From positions 1 to 64,000 of the forward strand of contig CANRPO010000017.1 of NCBI GenBank assembly GCA_947632515.1: a stretch of DNA of 64,000 bases, written 5' to 3'. Below the pieces are notes generated by a model. That model was given only the letters and a program-made list of their open reading frames with translations. It had not been told where the DNA came from and did not search any database. Source of the DNA: an uncultured Lachnospiraceae bacterium (GTDB taxonomy: Bacteria; Bacillota; Clostridia; Lachnospirales; Lachnospiraceae). Shown piece after piece: positions 19,407 through 29,452 of this stretch; the stretch's first letter is position 1; every line of letters begins with the position of its first letter. The translations under genes and the position numbers were made by a program.

Positions 19407-22400
19407 TTAGAACATCTCCTGATCCTGTTCCTCGAGATCAGCGTCCATCTCCATGTCGTCCTCGGAGAATTCCTCCTCCTCGTCGCTGCTCACAAGCTCT
19501 CCGCTGTCCTCGTCAAACTCCTGTTTCTGATAACCCATAGAACCGAGAGAATCTTTCTCATAGTCATAGTTTCTGGAATCGCCTTCGATCTCATAGCGGT
19601 AATCGCTCTCTCCGTAATCGACTGTCTCCATGATCTCCACTTCAGTGTGGTCTTCGCGGAGCACTCTCACGTCCAAGCCAAGAGACTGCAGCTCCTTGAG
19701 GAGTACCTTGAAGGATTCCGGGATGCCCGGCTCAGGGATATTGTCTCCCTTGATGATCGCCTCGTAGGTCTTGACACGTCCGATCACATCGTCGGACTTC
19801 ACTGTCAGGATCTCCTGCAATGTGTATGCCGCGCCGTATGCCTCCAGCGCCCAGACCTCCATCTCGCCGAAACGCTGTCCGCCGAACTGCGCTTTACCGC
19901 CCAGCGGCTGCTGCGTCACGAGGGAGTAAGGGCCGGTGGAGCGGGCATGGATCTTATCGTCTACCAGATGGTGCAGTTTCAGGTAGTGCATGTGCCCGAT
20001 CGTGACCGGGGAATCGAAATACTCGCCCGTGCGGCCGTCCCGCAATTTTACCTTGCCGTCCCTGGAGATCTCCACACCCTTCCACACTTCCCGGTGCGCC
20101 CTGTTCTCGTACAGATAATCCATAATGTCTGCGGGCAGTTCCTTCTTATGTTTCTTCTCAAACTCTTCCCACTCAAGATTTACATAGTCGTTGGCAAGCT
20201 CCAGCGTGTCCGCGATATCGCCCTCCTTCGCGCCGTCAAATACCGGCGTAGCCACGTTAAACCCTAACGCCTTCGCCGCCAGGGACAAGTGGATCTCCAA
20301 TACCTGTCCGATATTCATACGTGAGGGCACGCCCAACGGATTCAATACGATGTCAAGCGGCCGGCCGTTGGGCAGATAAGGCATATCCTCCACCGGGAGC
20401 ACGCGGGAGACGACGCCCTTGTTACCGTGACGGCCTGCCATCTTATCGCCCACGGAGATCTTTCTCTTCTGTGCAATATAGATTCGTACTGCCTGATTGA
20501 CGCCCGGTGAGAGCTCGTCTCCATTCTCTCTCGTGAACACCTTGGCATCCACAACGATACCGTACTCGCCGTGGGGTACCTTCAGGGAAGTGTCGCGCAC
20601 TTCTCTCGCCTTCTCGCCGAAAATTGCGCGCAGCAGTCTCTCCTCCGCTGTCAGCTCCGTCTCGCCCTTGGGCGTTACCTTGCCCACCAGAATGTCGCCC
20701 GCGCGCACCTCTGCGCCGATGCGGATGATGCCTCTGTCATCCAAGTCTTTCAGCGCGTCGTCGCCCACGCCCGGAACGTCTCTCGTGATCTCCTCCGGCC
20801 CTAATTTGGTGTCGCGCGCCTCCGCCTCATATTCCTCAATGTGTACGGAAGTGTAGACGTCTTCCTGTACCAGCCTCTCGCTCAAAAGTACCGCGTCCTC
20901 GTAGTTGTAACCTTCCCACGTCATAAAGCCGATCAGCGGGTTCTTGCCAAGCGCCAGCTCGCCGCCCGCCGTGGAAGGGCCGTCCGCGATCACCTCGCCC
21001 TGCGCCACATGGTTCCCCTTGAAGACAATCGGTTTCTGGTTGTAGCAGTTGGACTGATTGCTTCTCGAAAATTTGGTCAGATGATACTCGTCCTTCTCCC
21101 CGTCGTCATAGGTCATCCTGATCAGATCCGAGGAGACATAGTCGACCGTACCCGCCTTCTTAGCCACCACGCAGACGCCGGAGTCAACGGCCGCCTTGGG
21201 CTCCATACCCGTACCCACCGTGGGCGCCTCCGTAAAGAGTAACGGCACAGCCTGTCTCTGCATGTTGGAACCCATCAGCGCACGGTTCGCGTCGTCGTTC
21301 TGCAAAAACGGAATCAACGCCGTCGCTACGGAGAATACCATCTTGGGCGACACATCCATATAGTCAAACATTGTCTTCGGATATTCCTGCGTCTCGTCCT
21401 TAAAACGTCCGGATACGCTGTTGCGCTTAAAATACCCGTTCTCATCGAGCGGTGCGGACGCCTGCGCCACATGGTAGTTATCCTCCTCGTCCGCGGTCAT
21501 GTAGACCACCTTATCCGTAACGCGCGGATTCTCCGGATCGGACTTGTCGATCTCGCGGTAAGGCGCCTCCACAAATCCGTACTCGTTGATCCTCGCATAG
21601 GACGCAAGGGAGTTGATCAGACCGATATTCGGTCCCTCAGGCGTCTCGATGGGGCACATTCTGCCATAGTGCGTATAGTGTACGTCTCGAACCTCGAATC
21701 CGGCCCTGTCTCTGGACAGACCGCCGGGTCCCAGCGCGGAGAGACGTCTCTTGTGCGTCAATTCGCCGAGCGGATTGTTCTGATCCATGAACTGCGACAG
21801 CTGGGAAGATCCGAAGAACTCCTTGACCGCAGCCTGGACCGGCTTAATATTGATCAACACCTGCGGGGAGATTTCCTCCGCGTCGTGCGTCGTCATTCTC
21901 TCCCTTACCACTCTCTCCAGTCTGGACAGACCGATGCGGTACTGGTTCTGTAAGAGCTCGCCCACCGCGCGGATACGTCTGTTCCCCAAGTGGTCAATAT
22001 CGTCTTCGTTGCCGATGCCGTACTCCAGATGGATATTGTAATTGATGGACGCGAGAATGTCTTCCTTCGTAATGTGTTTCGGGATCAGCTCATGCACATT
22101 CTTCTGGATCGCATCCGCAAGCGCCTCGGGGTCCTCGCTGTACTCCTGCAGAATCTGCTGCAGCACAGGAAAGTATACAAGTTCCGTGATGCCCAGCTCC
22201 CTCGGATTGCAATCGATAAAGTTGGTGATGTCCACCATCATGTTGGACAGGACCTTGACGTTCTTTTCCTCTGTCTGTATCCACACATAGGGAATCGCCG
22301 CATTCTGGATCGTATCGGCCATCTCCGCGGTAACTTTGTCCCCCGCTTTGGCCAGAACTTCGCCTGTCAGAGCGTCCACCACGTCCTCGGCCAGTATGTG

Positions 22401-23273
22401 ATGTCTGATCCTGTTTCTGAACATCAGTTTCTTGTTAAATTTATATCTGCCGACTTTCGCCAGATCATATCTTCTGGGGTCAAAGAACATGGATGTGATC
22501 AGGCTCTCCGCGCTCTCAACGCTCAGCGGCTCGCCGGGACGGATCTTCTTATATAATTCCAGCAAACCTTCCTGATAGTTCTCTGCGGTATCCTTCGCAA
22601 AACTCGCCTCGATCTTCGGCTCGTCGCCGTACAGCTCTCTGATCTCATCGTTGGAGCCCACGCCCAGCGCGCGGATCAGCACTGTGATCGGCACTTTTCT
22701 CGTTCTATCGACACGCACATAGAACACATCGTTGGAGTCCGTCTCGTACTCCAGCCATGCGCCGCGGTTCGGGATGACCGTGGAAGAAAATAATCTCTTG
22801 CCGATCTTATCGTGTCCGATCGCATAATAGATACCCGGAGAACGCACAAGCTGGCTGACGATAACGCGCTCTGCGCCGTTGATCACAAACGTTCCCGTCT
22901 CGGTCATAAGCGGCAGATCGCCCATGAAGATCTCATGCTCCGTGATCTCGTCCTTCTCCTTGTTGATCAATCGAACTTTCACTTTAAGGGGTGCCGCGTA
23001 GGTAGCATCTCTCTCTTTACATTTTTCAATAGAATACTTGACATCGTCTTCACATAGCTCGAAGTCCACAAATTCCAGACTCAAATGTCCGCTATAGTCC
23101 GAAATCGGAGAGATGTCGTCGAAGACCTCTTTCAAGCCTTCCTTCAAAAACCACTGATAGGAATCCTTCTGGACTTCGATCAGATTGGGCATCTCCAGAA
23201 CTTCTTTCTGTCGTGCATAGGTCATACGCGTATTCCTGCCAGCGGCAGTCTTACGGATCCTGTTCTTTTCCAT
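19407..23273 (-). CDS. rpoB: RNA polymerase beta subunit
   Basis: The product has 1288 residues from ATG at 23273 ([20 protein letters not shown]), with GGGGTG 9 nt upstream; a GTG four codons earlier lacks a ribosome site. The rifampicin pocket reads [20 protein letters not shown] then [10 protein letters not shown], with wild-type Asp, His and Ser at the resistance positions. The [10 protein letters not shown] active-site motif is present near the C-terminal third. The C-terminus ends in an acidic tail ([20 protein letters not shown]). It is separated from rplL by a 304-base gap that holds a 57-bp palindrome and no other gene. Confidence 0.98.
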   Translation of the reverse strand: MEKNRIRKTAAGRNTRMTYARQKEVLEMPNLIEVQKDSYQWFLKEGLKEVFDDISPISDYSGHLSLEFVDFELCEDDVKYSIEKCKERDATYAAPLKVKVRLINKEKDEITEHEIFMGDLPLMTETGTFVINGAERVIVSQLVRSPGIYYAIGHDKIGKRLFSSTVIPNRGAWLEYETDSNDVFYVRVDRTRKVPITVLIRALGVGSNDEIRELYGDEPKIEASFAKDTAENYQEGLLELYKKIRPGEPLSVESAESLITSMFFDPRRYDLAKVGRYKFNKKLMFRNRIRHHILAEDVVDALTGEVLAKAGDKVTAEMADTIQNAAIPYVWIQTEEKNVKVLSNMMVDITNFIDCNPRELGITELVYFPVLQQILQEYSEDPEALADAIQKNVHELIPKHITKEDILASINYNIHLEYGIGNEDDIDHLGNRRIRAVGELLQNQYRIGLSRLERVVRERMTTHDAEEISPQVLINIKPVQAAVKEFFGSSQLSQFMDQNNPLGELTHKRRLSALGPGGLSRDRAGFEVRDVHYTHYGRMCPIETPEGPNIGLINSLASYARINEYGFVEAPYREIDKSDPENPRVTDKVVYMTADEEDNYHVAQASAPLDENGYFKRNSVSGRFKDETQEYPKTMFDYMDVSPKMVFSVATALIPFLQNDDANRALMGSNMQRQAVPLLFTEAPTVGTGMEPKAAVDSGVCVVAKKAGTVDYVSSDLIRMTYDDGEKDEYHLTKFSRSNQSNCYNQKPIVFKGNHVAQGEVIADGPSTAGGELALGKNPLIGFMTWEGYNYEDAVLLSERLVQEDVYTSVHIEEYEAEARDTKLGPEEITRDVPGVGDDALKDLDDRGIIRIGAEVRAGDILVGKVTPKGETELTAEERLLRAIFGEKAREVRDTSLKVPHGEYGIVVDAKVFTRENGDELSPGVNQAVRIYIAQKRKISVGDKMAGRHGNKGVVSRVLPVEDMPYLPNGRPLDIVLNPLGVPSRMNIGQVLEIHLSLAAKALGFNVATPVFDGAKEGDIADTLELANDYVNLEWEEFEKKHKKELPADIMDYLYENRAHREVWKGVEISRDGKVKLRDGRTGEYFDSPVTIGHMHYLKLHHLVDDKIHARSTGPYSLVTQQPLGGKAQFGGQRFGEMEVWALEAYGAAYTLQEILTVKSDDVIGRVKTYEAIIKGDNIPEPGIPESFKVLLKELQSLGLDVRVLREDHTEVEIMETVDYGESDYRYEIEGDSRNYDYEKDSLGSMGYQKQEFDEDSGELVSSDEEEEFSEDDMEMDADLEEQDQEMF

Positions 23274-23473
23274 CGACAATTTCACCCCGTTCTTTATGAT
23301 TTATGGCTTATTCGTCGAATCCCGTCTTCCAAATAAGCATACCACACCACAATAGTGCATTTTATATGATACTACAAATTCTCAGGCGGAGTCAATGACT
23401 AATTTCAGAAATTTATACAGAATTTATATCAGAAAAAATGATTTTGCAGACAAGCACAAAACCGCTCATGCCG

Positions 23474-23530
23474 GTCGCGGCATTCGCCAAGTGCTCGTGC
23501 AGGCACGGCGCTTGGCTCACTGCTCGCGGG
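23474..23530 (+). repeat. 57-bp palindromic interspersed repeat, copy A
   Basis: This copy lies in the 304-base rplL-rpoB gap. It begins GTCGCGGCATTCGCCAAGTG and ends TTGGCTCACTGCTCGCGGG, the two halves pairing as an imperfect cruciform. The reverse complement of 30850-30906 matches it at 52 of 57 positions. Outer flanks ACCGCTCAT and ATGAACGGT also pair, so in RNA the whole region 23461-23540 would fold into one long hairpin. No other element was found in this gap. Confidence 0.7.
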
Positions 23531-23577
23531 AATGAACGGTTTCTTATGCCTATTTACTTGCGGGTACGTCCGTCGGA

Positions 23578-23958
23578 TTACTTCAACGTAACCTTAGCGC
23601 CCTCAGCCTCAAGTTTCGCCTTGATGTCGTCAGCCTCTTCCTTGGATGCGCCCTCTTTTACCATCTTCGGAGCGGAATCTACCAGATCCTTCGCCTCCTT
23701 CAGGCCAAGGCCCGTCACCTCACGGACAACCTTGATAACCTTAACCTTGTTCGGGCCAATATCTGTCAGCTCAACGTCGAACTCCGTCTTCTCCTCTGCT
23801 GCCGCTGCGCCTGCATCGCCCGCCGCTGCCGCAACTACCACGCCGGCTGCCGCGGATACGCCGAACTCCTCCTCGCATGCCTTTACAAGATCGTTCAGCT
23901 CTAATACTGTCAACTCTTTGATCGCATCAATGATTTCCTGAGTAGATAATTTTGCCAT
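23578..23958 (-). CDS. rplL: 50S ribosomal protein L7/L12
   Basis: The product has 126 residues, beginning [20 protein letters not shown]. It has the N-terminal dimerisation helix pair, an Ala/Gly/Val-rich hinge (about 35-55) and the C-terminal domain with [20 protein letters not shown], which recruits translation GTPases. It is 65 nt downstream of rplJ, the usual pairing, and co-expressed through the L10 leader. Confidence 0.97.
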   Translation of the reverse strand: MAKLSTQEIIDAIKELTVLELNDLVKACEEEFGVSAAAGVVVAAAAGDAGAAAAEEKTEFDVELTDIGPNKVKVIKVVREVTGLGLKEAKDLVDSAPKMVKEGASKEEADDIKAKLEAEGAKVTLK

Positions 23959-24023
23959 GTTTGTTTACCTCCGTTTATTTTCTTTTCTGATTCAACTACG
24001 CTCTGTTACCGTTTCCCTATCTC

Positions 24024-24668
24024 TCATTCCGCTGCGGGAGTTTCCTCCGCCGGCGTCTCTTCCGCTGTGGGGGTTTCCTCTGCGGAAGCCTGAGCTGTCT
24101 CGGGCGCCTCTACGTCTGCCGCAGCAGCAGCCTCCGCCTCAGCGGCCGGAGCTTCTGCGGATCCCTCTGCAGCGCTCTCGGACGCGCCGCCTTTTTCCGC
24201 CAGCTGTTTCATGACGCGAGCGAAGTTGGTGATCGGTGACTGGATACTTCCGAGCAGCTTGGACAGCAGTTCTTCTCTGGAAGGGATCTTGGAAATGTTC
24301 TCAATTCCCTTGGCGTCGTATGCCACGCCTTCCACAATACCGCCCTTGATCTCAAGAGCGTCTGCCGTCTTGGCGAATTTGCACAGCACTCTCGCGGGCG
24401 CGGTAGCGTCGTCCTTGGAGACGGCCATCGCGCTGGGGCCTGCCAGATAGGTGGTCAGAGACTCACATTCCGTGCCCTTAAACGCAAAATTCATCATTGT
24501 GTTCTTGTAAACCTTGTAGGTGATTCCCGCCTCGCGCAGCTGCTTGCGAAGTTCCGTGTCCTGCTCTACCGTCAGGCCGCGGTGATCGACCAGCACGACA
24601 GATTGTGCGTCCTTGATGGATGCGGAGATCTCTTCCACGATCGGTTTTTTCAGTTCGACCTTTGCCAT
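24024..24668 (-). CDS. rplJ: 50S ribosomal protein L10
   Basis: The product has 214 residues from ATG at 24668 (MAKVELKKPIVEEISASIKD), with AGGAGG 8 nt upstream. L10 anchors the L7/L12 stalk on 23S rRNA and binds its own leader. The core domain and the C-terminal L12-binding helix are present up to about residue 165. After that comes an unusual low-complexity tail of about 45 residues rich in Ala, Glu, Thr and Pro (repeats of EETPTAEETPAEETPAAE type). Ordinary L10 is about 165-180 residues, so the tail is an extension. An earlier in-frame start would lie within the leader and is rejected. Confidence 0.96.
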   Translation of the reverse strand: MAKVELKKPIVEEISASIKDAQSVVLVDHRGLTVEQDTELRKQLREAGITYKVYKNTMMNFAFKGTECESLTTYLAGPSAMAVSKDDATAPARVLCKFAKTADALEIKGGIVEGVAYDAKGIENISKIPSREELLSKLLGSIQSPITNFARVMKQLAEKGGASESAAEGSAEAPAAEAEAAAAADVEAPETAQASAEETPTAEETPAEETPAAE

Positions 24669-24714
24669 TACATTTACCTCCTTATAGATTTTGCGCCGAA
24701 AGGAGTCCTCTATC

Positions 24715-24835
24715 AAAAAATCCTCCCTGAAGACAGGAAGGATTCACTCTGCTAAGCAACTCATCTCCTCGGTAGGCGATACGCTTACGCCGACATTGCG
24801 GCACCTACTGTCTTCGGCATGGTTTTTACAACCTT
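24715..24835 (-). promoter_or_regulatory. L10 leader (ribosomal protein autoregulatory RNA)
   Basis: The transcript upstream of rplJ contains AAGACAGTAGGTGCC, CCTACCGAGGAG and then CCTTCCTGTCTTCAGGGAGG followed by a T-run, the conserved pieces of the Firmicute L10 leader. The final hairpin (24720-24743) is a rho-independent terminator that can compete with an upstream fold pairing the two GACAG/CTGTC-containing strands. Binding of L10-L12 to this RNA is expected to lower rplJ-rplL expression. Confidence 0.85.
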
Positions 24836-24839
24836 GAAC

Positions 24840-24869
24840 ACTATAGCATATAGGATGCGGCGCTGTCAA
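24840..24869 (-). promoter_or_regulatory. Sigma-A promoter of rplJ-rplL inside the upstream gene
   Basis: On the minus strand TTGACA (24869-24864) and TATAGT (24845-24840) are 18 bases apart. They sit over the last codons and stop of the 24841-25302 gene, and the L10 leader begins about 6 bases later. Confidence 0.78.
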
Positions 24870-25302
24870 CCGCTTTTTCTTCTCCGGCGCGCATTTTTTT
24901 CTCTGCAGCGATCTGCCTCGCAAGCTCTTCTTTCTCCGCCTGCTCCTTAAGGTTCTCGATCTCCTCCTTGATCTGCTCCTGCAGCGTCTCCTCGGCGTCG
25001 TCAAACTTCTCCAGCATCTTCTTCCACTCTTCCTGCGTGTACTCCTGCGCGCCGATCCGGATCTTGGGCTGGATCGTGCCGTGCCTGATGCGGTCGGCCA
25101 TCTCCTCCATGTGCTCCTGCAGCTGCGTTCTGTAATCTGCATCCTGCGTGCTCTCCGCATTCTCCGCGCCTGTCTGCGCGCTCTTATCCGCCTGCGTTTT
25201 CAGGACGTCGTCAAAACCGCCTCCGGATTTCGGAGCGTTCTTTTTCGCGGTGTAATCCGCCGCGGCAGAGCGGTTGTTGTTGATCTGTGCATAATCTGAC
25301 AT
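24841..25302 (-). CDS. Hypothetical coiled-coil protein
   Basis: This 153-residue protein starts at ATG 25302 with AAGGGAGA 8 nt upstream. The first 60 residues are polar and probably disordered (MSDYAQINNNRSAAADYTAK). The middle has IRIGAQEYTQEEWKKMLEKF, and about 105-145 form a charged coiled coil. There is no signal or membrane segment. I do not recognise a named family with certainty. It lies between a capA-like gene and the L10 operon, whose promoter occupies its 3' end, so its presence in this conserved ribosomal block looks like an insertion between rplA and rplJ. Confidence 0.6.
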   Translation of the reverse strand: MSDYAQINNNRSAAADYTAKKNAPKSGGGFDDVLKTQADKSAQTGAENAESTQDADYRTQLQEHMEEMADRIRHGTIQPKIRIGAQEYTQEEWKKMLEKFDDAEETLQEQIKEEIENLKEQAEKEELARQIAAEKKMRAGEEKAVDSAASYML

Positions 25303-25462
25303 ATTGGCAGTCTCCCTTCGTATTCCGTTTCATTCCTATTATTATCATCGGCCTGCTGTGCGAGTTTCATAAGCCGTCGCTGTACTTCCTGACAATAATA
25401 CGAGTCAGACGGTTTAAAAGTTTCATTTCGCGTCAAAAATTTCAAAAATGCGCCGCTGAGCG

Positions 25463-26737
25463 TCACCAGGTCACATACCCGTCCGCGTCTATGCGGACGC
25501 TCCCGGATATGCTCTGCAGATGGTCGAGCACTCTCTTCTTTTCCTCTCCCTGCAGGAGCGTGGTCCTGCTGCCGCTCTGCAGGCAGGGGATAAACTGACA
25601 GCTTTTCAGCCCATTCTCATCCAGCGCGATCTTCACCATGCCCGTGTCGATCGTCTTAGAGTTAAACCAGAAATTTCCCAGACTGTACACCACCGGCACG
25701 CCGTCCACGACCGCGATCTGCTGCAGGCAGTGGGGATGGTCGCCGATGATCAGATCGGCCCCCGCCGCCGCCACCTCCGCGGCCTGTTTTTCCTGCGCCC
25801 AGTCGATCTCTTCCTCGTTCTCGGTCCCCCAATGGAGGTAGGCTATCACGAAATCATTGTCCTGCGCGGCCTCCCTGACCGTCTCCAGCAGATTGGCTCC
25901 GTCCCAGCAGCGGAATACGCCGGGTGTCTCGTCCGTGGCGCCTTTCGTGTCCGGATGATCCAACCGTTCGATCTGGGTGGCGGACACGATGGCGATTTTG
26001 ATATTGTTGATAATATAACAGACCGGCCTGCGCGCCTGCGCCAGATCCCGTCCGGCCCCCGCATAGGCGATCCCCGCGTCCTCCAGCGCCGTCATCGTGT
26101 CCAGAAAAGCCGTCTCCCCGTAGTCGTAAGCGTGATTGTTGGCCAGCGACACGAGATCTACCCCCAGCTCGTTCAGATAACCGACCGATGAGACGGGGGC
26201 TCGAAATGTAAACTGTTTGTCCGCCAGCGGCTCGCCTCTGTCCGAGTAGGGAAACTCATTGTTCAGCATCATAACGTCGGCGCTTTGCATCTCGTCTATC
26301 AGCGCCGGATCGATGCCATAGGTAATATCTCCGCCGTTCTGCATGACCCTCGCCATGACCGCATAGTGGTCGTCGAACAGAATATCCCCCGCGAAAGCGA
26401 TCGTCACCTCGTCAGGATCGGCCGCATCCTTTGTGTAAATATTGTTCGCCACCATGTAATCCGGATCGCTCAGAATATCCGCATACTTGTCATTGACGGT
26501 CAGGATCTCCTCGATCTGCGTCTCCTCCGCCTCCCGGCCCCTCTCCACGACTTCTTTCGTCAGCTGGAAGTGGCTGTTTGACGCCGACTCCGCCGGAGCC
26601 ACAACCCACAGATACGCCGCCAGTCCGGCGATCCCCAACGCCGTCACCGAAAAAAATGTCAGCAGAAACGGTTTCAAAAAACGGGAATGCGCTCTTGGTC
26701 TTTTTTGTTTCCTGAGATTCTTTTTCTTCTTGCCCAT
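25463..26737 (-). CDS. CapA-family (poly-gamma-glutamate synthesis type) metallophosphatase, membrane anchored
   Basis: The product has 424 residues from ATG at 26737. A basic N-terminus (MGKKKKNLRKQKRPRAHSRF) is followed by one membrane segment (about 24-46), so the enzyme domain is outside the cell. The CapA/PGA_cap metallophosphatase motifs are visible: AGDILFDD, NNEFPYSD, LANNHAYDYGE, LHWGTE and GDHPHCLQ. Some homologues act in poly-gamma-glutamate or cell-wall metabolism, but no capB/capC genes are here, so the substrate is unknown. No Shine-Dalgarno precedes the start, and a -10 box lies 6 bases before it, suggesting a leaderless transcript. A terminator separates it from rplA. Confidence 0.82.
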   Translation of the reverse strand: MGKKKKNLRKQKRPRAHSRFLKPFLLTFFSVTALGIAGLAAYLWVVAPAESASNSHFQLTKEVVERGREAEETQIEEILTVNDKYADILSDPDYMVANNIYTKDAADPDEVTIAFAGDILFDDHYAVMARVMQNGGDITYGIDPALIDEMQSADVMMLNNEFPYSDRGEPLADKQFTFRAPVSSVGYLNELGVDLVSLANNHAYDYGETAFLDTMTALEDAGIAYAGAGRDLAQARRPVCYIINNIKIAIVSATQIERLDHPDTKGATDETPGVFRCWDGANLLETVREAAQDNDFVIAYLHWGTENEEEIDWAQEKQAAEVAAAGADLIIGDHPHCLQQIAVVDGVPVVYSLGNFWFNSKTIDTGMVKIALDENGLKSCQFIPCLQSGSRTTLLQGEEKKRVLDHLQSISGSVRIDADGYVTW

Positions 26738-26743
26738 GAGACG

Positions 26744-26752
26744 AGTATACCA
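26744..26752 (-). promoter_or_regulatory. Extended -10 promoter just before the capA-like start
   Basis: On the minus strand TGG directly precedes TATACT (26749-26744), and the ATG follows after 6 bases. Transcription would begin at or next to the start codon. No good -35 box is seen. Confidence 0.5.
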
Positions 26753-26782
26753 CAAATCGCACCGGCAATCTATACGCAAAAA

Positions 26783-26805
26783 GCGGTGCGCAAACCGCGC
26801 ACCGC
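26783..26805 (-). terminator. Terminator after rplA
   Basis: GCGGTGCGC and GCGCACCGC form a perfect 9-bp stem with a 5-nt loop. On the minus strand it is followed by TTTTT. It ends the rplK-rplA transcript before the capA-like gene. Confidence 0.85.
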
Positions 26806-26847
26806 CTCTGTCTTATCCTCTTTGAATTTATCGTCCCGCAATACGGC

Positions 26848-27537
26848 TTAATATCTCGCCGTGTTGACCTTCACGCCCGGCCCCATCGTGGTCGCCAGCG
26901 TGATGCTTTTCAGATACTGGCCTTTCAATGCCGAAGGTTTCGCCTTGACGATCGCCTCCATCAGCGCATCGAAATTCTCCTGCAGTTTCGCCTCGTCGAA
27001 GGAGACCTTGCCGACCGGAACATGGATGATGTTCGCCTTGTCCAGTCTGTACTCGATCTTACCGGCTTTGATGTCGTTGACCGCCTTCGTGACGTCCATC
27101 GTCACCGTTCCCGCCTTCGGGTTCGGCATCAGGCCTTTCGGGCCGAGCACCTTACCGAGACGTCCCACAACGCCCATCATATCGGGCGTGGCAACTACCA
27201 CATCGAAGTCCAGCCAGCCGTCGTTCTGGATCTTGGGGATCAGCTCCTCGCCGCCCACATAGTCCGCGCCTGCCGCCTCAGCCTCAGACACTTTATCTCC
27301 CTTGGCAAACACCAATACCTTAACGCTCTTACCCGTTCCGTTGGGCAGTACGACCGCGCCGCGGATCTGCTGTTCCGCGTGACGTCCGTCGCAGCCTGTC
27401 TTGATGTGGACTTCCACAGTCTCGTCGAATTTTGCCGTTGCAGTTTTCTTTACCAGAGCGATCGCCTCAGCCGTATCGTACTGGACGGAACGGTCCACCA
27501 GCTTAGCCGCCTCTGCATATTTCTTACCATGTTTCAT
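26848..27537 (-). CDS. rplA: 50S ribosomal protein L1
   Basis: The product has 229 residues of normal length, starting [20 protein letters not shown]. It forms the L1 stalk that helps release deacylated tRNA. The segments [18 protein letters not shown] and [12 protein letters not shown], typical of L1, are present, and the C-terminus has [18 protein letters not shown]. It follows rplK by 13 nt and is closed by a terminator. In most Firmicutes rplJ would follow directly; here two other genes intervene. Confidence 0.97.
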   Translation of the reverse strand: MKHGKKYAEAAKLVDRSVQYDTAEAIALVKKTATAKFDETVEVHIKTGCDGRHAEQQIRGAVVLPNGTGKSVKVLVFAKGDKVSEAEAAGADYVGGEELIPKIQNDGWLDFDVVVATPDMMGVVGRLGKVLGPKGLMPNPKAGTVTMDVTKAVNDIKAGKIEYRLDKANIIHVPVGKVSFDEAKLQENFDALMEAIVKAKPSALKGQYLKSITLATTMGPGVKVNTARY

Positions 27538-27550
27538 GTCAGATCCTCCA

Positions 27551-27976
27551 TTACTCTTCTACTGTGATACCCATACTTCTTGCGGTTCCGGCGATCATGC
27601 TCATGGCCGCCTCCACGCTTGCAGCATTCAGATCGGGCATCTTCGTCTCTGCGATCTCACGAAGTTTATCCTTGGAGATCGTGGCTACCTTCGCCTTGTT
27701 CGGGGTTGCGGAACCGGATTTGATGTTGCACGCTTTCTTCAAAAGAACCGCCGCCGGGGGAGTCTTTGTGATGAAACTGAAACTTCTGTCCGCATAGACA
27801 GTGATAACGACCGGGATGATCACATCGCCCTTGTCAGCCGTCTTGGCGTTGAACTGTTTCGTAAACTCCACGATGTTCACGCCGTGCTGTCCGAGCGCGG
27901 GACCAACCGGGGGCGCCGGCGTAGCTTTGCCGGCAGGGATCTGTAACTTGATGTATCCTTCTACTTTCTTTGCCAT
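27551..27976 (-). CDS. rplK: 50S ribosomal protein L11
   Basis: The product has 141 residues, beginning [20 protein letters not shown]. The N-terminal domain has the proline-rich loop [19 protein letters not shown] that contacts the thiostrepton site. The C-terminal rRNA-binding domain ends RSMGITVEE. It starts behind AGGAGGTGCC. A 110-base gap separates it from nusG, with a small hairpin (TCTCGCAGACTGCGGAGA) that might be regulatory. Confidence 0.97.
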   Translation of the reverse strand: MAKKVEGYIKLQIPAGKATPAPPVGPALGQHGVNIVEFTKQFNAKTADKGDVIIPVVITVYADRSFSFITKTPPAAVLLKKACNIKSGSATPNKAKVATISKDKLREIAETKMPDLNAASVEAAMSMIAGTARSMGITVEE

Positions 27977-28086
27977 AATGGCACCTCCTAAAATAATGTG
28001 GTACGGGCGTACCGTCTCCGCAGTCTGCGAGACGACACTCCCACAGTATATTTAACCCGCGAGGGGATAAATACCTATATGACTGA

Positions 28087-28608
28087 TTACATTTTTCTGA
28101 CTTCCGCGAAACTGATCTCCACGGGCGTCTCTCTGCCGAACAGCTCGACATTGATGGTCGCCACCTGCTTGTTGTAGTCGATCCTCTGTACGACGCCGAT
28201 GGTATCTTTCCAGACGCCAGCAACGACCGCGATGGTATCGCCCTCCGTGAAGTCCACGGTCATATTCTCTATCTTGATGCCGAGGGGCTTCATCTCCGCC
28301 TCGGTGAGCGGCACGGGCTTGCTCCCCGGCCCGACGAATCCGGTCACTCCTCTGGTATTCCTGACAACGTACCAGGTATCGTCGTTCATGATCATATTGA
28401 TCAGGACATATCCGGGGAACATCTTCTTCTGTACGGTTCTTCTGGCGCCGTTCTTCATCTCCATAACGTCCTGCATCGGAACCCTGACCTCCAAGATCTC
28501 CTCCTCCAGATGCCTGTTCTCGATCGTCTTCTCGATATTGGCCTTCACCTTGTTCTCATACCCGGAATAGGTGTGAACAACATACCAATTTGCTTCTGCC
28601 ATACTCAT
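28087..28608 (-). CDS. nusG: Transcription elongation/antitermination factor NusG
   Basis: The product has 173 residues, beginning MSMAEANWYVVHTYSGYENK; an ATG two codons later is an alternative. The NGN domain (to about 110, with KMFPGYVLINMIMNDDTWYV) is followed by the KOW domain (FTEGDTIAVVAGVWKDTIGV). It couples RNA polymerase to pausing and to the ribosome. It is 34 nt downstream of secE, the normal order. Confidence 0.96.
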   Translation of the reverse strand: MSMAEANWYVVHTYSGYENKVKANIEKTIENRHLEEEILEVRVPMQDVMEMKNGARRTVQKKMFPGYVLINMIMNDDTWYVVRNTRGVTGFVGPGSKPVPLTEAEMKPLGIKIENMTVDFTEGDTIAVVAGVWKDTIGVVQRIDYNKQVATINVELFGRETPVEISFAEVRKM

Positions 28609-28642
28609 ACCATGCCTTTCCCTGTTAATGTCTCAGAGCTTT

Positions 28643-28861
28643 CTAAAATGAGAGCGTCGTGAGGAAATCCACGCCGTACTGTAAACCGAAGTCCAGTATG
28701 GTAATAATCGCTCCGATCACAACGGAAATAACAACGACCGCAATGGATTGCTTGATGAGGGCGTCCTTGTCCGGCCATGTGATCTTCTTAAATTCAGCCT
28801 TAACGCCGTTCCAGAATTTCGTGATCTTGGATGCTCCACCCGATTTAGCAGAATCTCCCAT
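28643..28861 (-). CDS. secE: Preprotein translocase subunit SecE
   Basis: The product has 72 residues. A cytoplasmic amphipathic part (FWNGVKAEFKKITWPDKDAL) contains the conserved KxxWP-type motif, followed by a single membrane segment (about 41-63). It clamps the SecYEG channel. It lies between rpmG and nusG as usual. Confidence 0.93.
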   Translation of the reverse strand: MGDSAKSGGASKITKFWNGVKAEFKKITWPDKDALIKQSIAVVVISVVIGAIITILDFGLQYGVDFLTTLSF

Positions 28862-28892
28862 ATCATACTCCTTTCATCCAAAAAGCAGGCGG

Positions 28893-29042
28893 TTATTTTG
28901 TCTCCTTGTGCAAGGTATGTTTCCTGCAGAATCTGCAATACTTCTTCGTCTCCATTCTGTCGGGATGTGTCTTCTTGTCTTTGGTCGTATTGTAGTTACG
29001 CTGTTTACATTCCGTGCACGCTAATGTGATCCTTGTACGCAT
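28893..29042 (-). CDS. rpmG: 50S ribosomal protein L33
   Basis: The product has 49 residues from ATG at 29042 ([20 protein letters not shown]), with GGAGG 7 nt upstream. Both CxxC pairs (CTEC and CRFC) are present, so this is the zinc-binding form of L33. It is the first gene of the rpmG-secE-nusG transcript. Confidence 0.95.
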   Translation of the reverse strand: MRTRITLACTECKQRNYNTTKDKKTHPDRMETKKYCRFCRKHTLHKETK

Positions 29043-29127
29043 TTTCATACCTCCATGTGTATTCGTCAACCGTGTTGCCGTTATTTTTGAGCATAAAAAA
29101 AAGACCTGAATCTTATCTTGCCCAAAC

Positions 29128-29156
29128 AATATATCATACGCCGTCTGCGAAGTCAA
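29128..29156 (-). promoter_or_regulatory. Sigma-A promoter of rpmG-secE-nusG
   Basis: On the minus strand TTGACT (29156-29151) and TATATT (29133-29128) are separated by 17 bases, about 85 bases upstream of rpmG. Confidence 0.78.
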
Positions 29157-29210
29157 CCGTATTTTATGAATATTTACAGATATTTTTGCGGATTTTTTTG
29201 CGCGGCCCTA

Positions 29211-29238
29211 TAAAGTTTACGGCGCAGGCCTTCGATAT
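29211..29238 (+). promoter_or_regulatory. Possible sigma-28 promoter for the FliD-like gene
   Basis: TAAA (29211-29214) and TTCGATAT (29231-29238) resemble the sigma-28 elements found elsewhere in the window but are spaced by 16 instead of 15 bases. They lie about 215 bases upstream of the gene, so this is only a candidate. Confidence 0.35.
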
Positions 29239-29316
29239 AAAGATTATAGAATGTTTCCGCTGTATAATCGTTGTATAACGTTGTATAAAATTGTAGTTTC
29301 CTATTGTAGTTTTTTG

Positions 29317-29346
29317 TTGCATTTTCCACTGTTTCGGTGGTACAAT
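29317..29346 (+). promoter_or_regulatory. Sigma-A-like promoter for the FliD-like gene
   Basis: TTGCAT (29317-29322) and TACAAT (29341-29346) are 18 bases apart. The -10 overlaps an in-frame ATG at 29345, which argues that translation begins at the later ATG at 29453. Confidence 0.5.
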
Positions 29347-29452
29347 GAATTTACCCATCGATGATGATTTTGGCTACGGACAGCTTACGGATCTCATCAT
29401 CGCCCGGAGACGGAAACTCCGGGAGACATTCAAGGAAGAAAGGAGGGGTATT

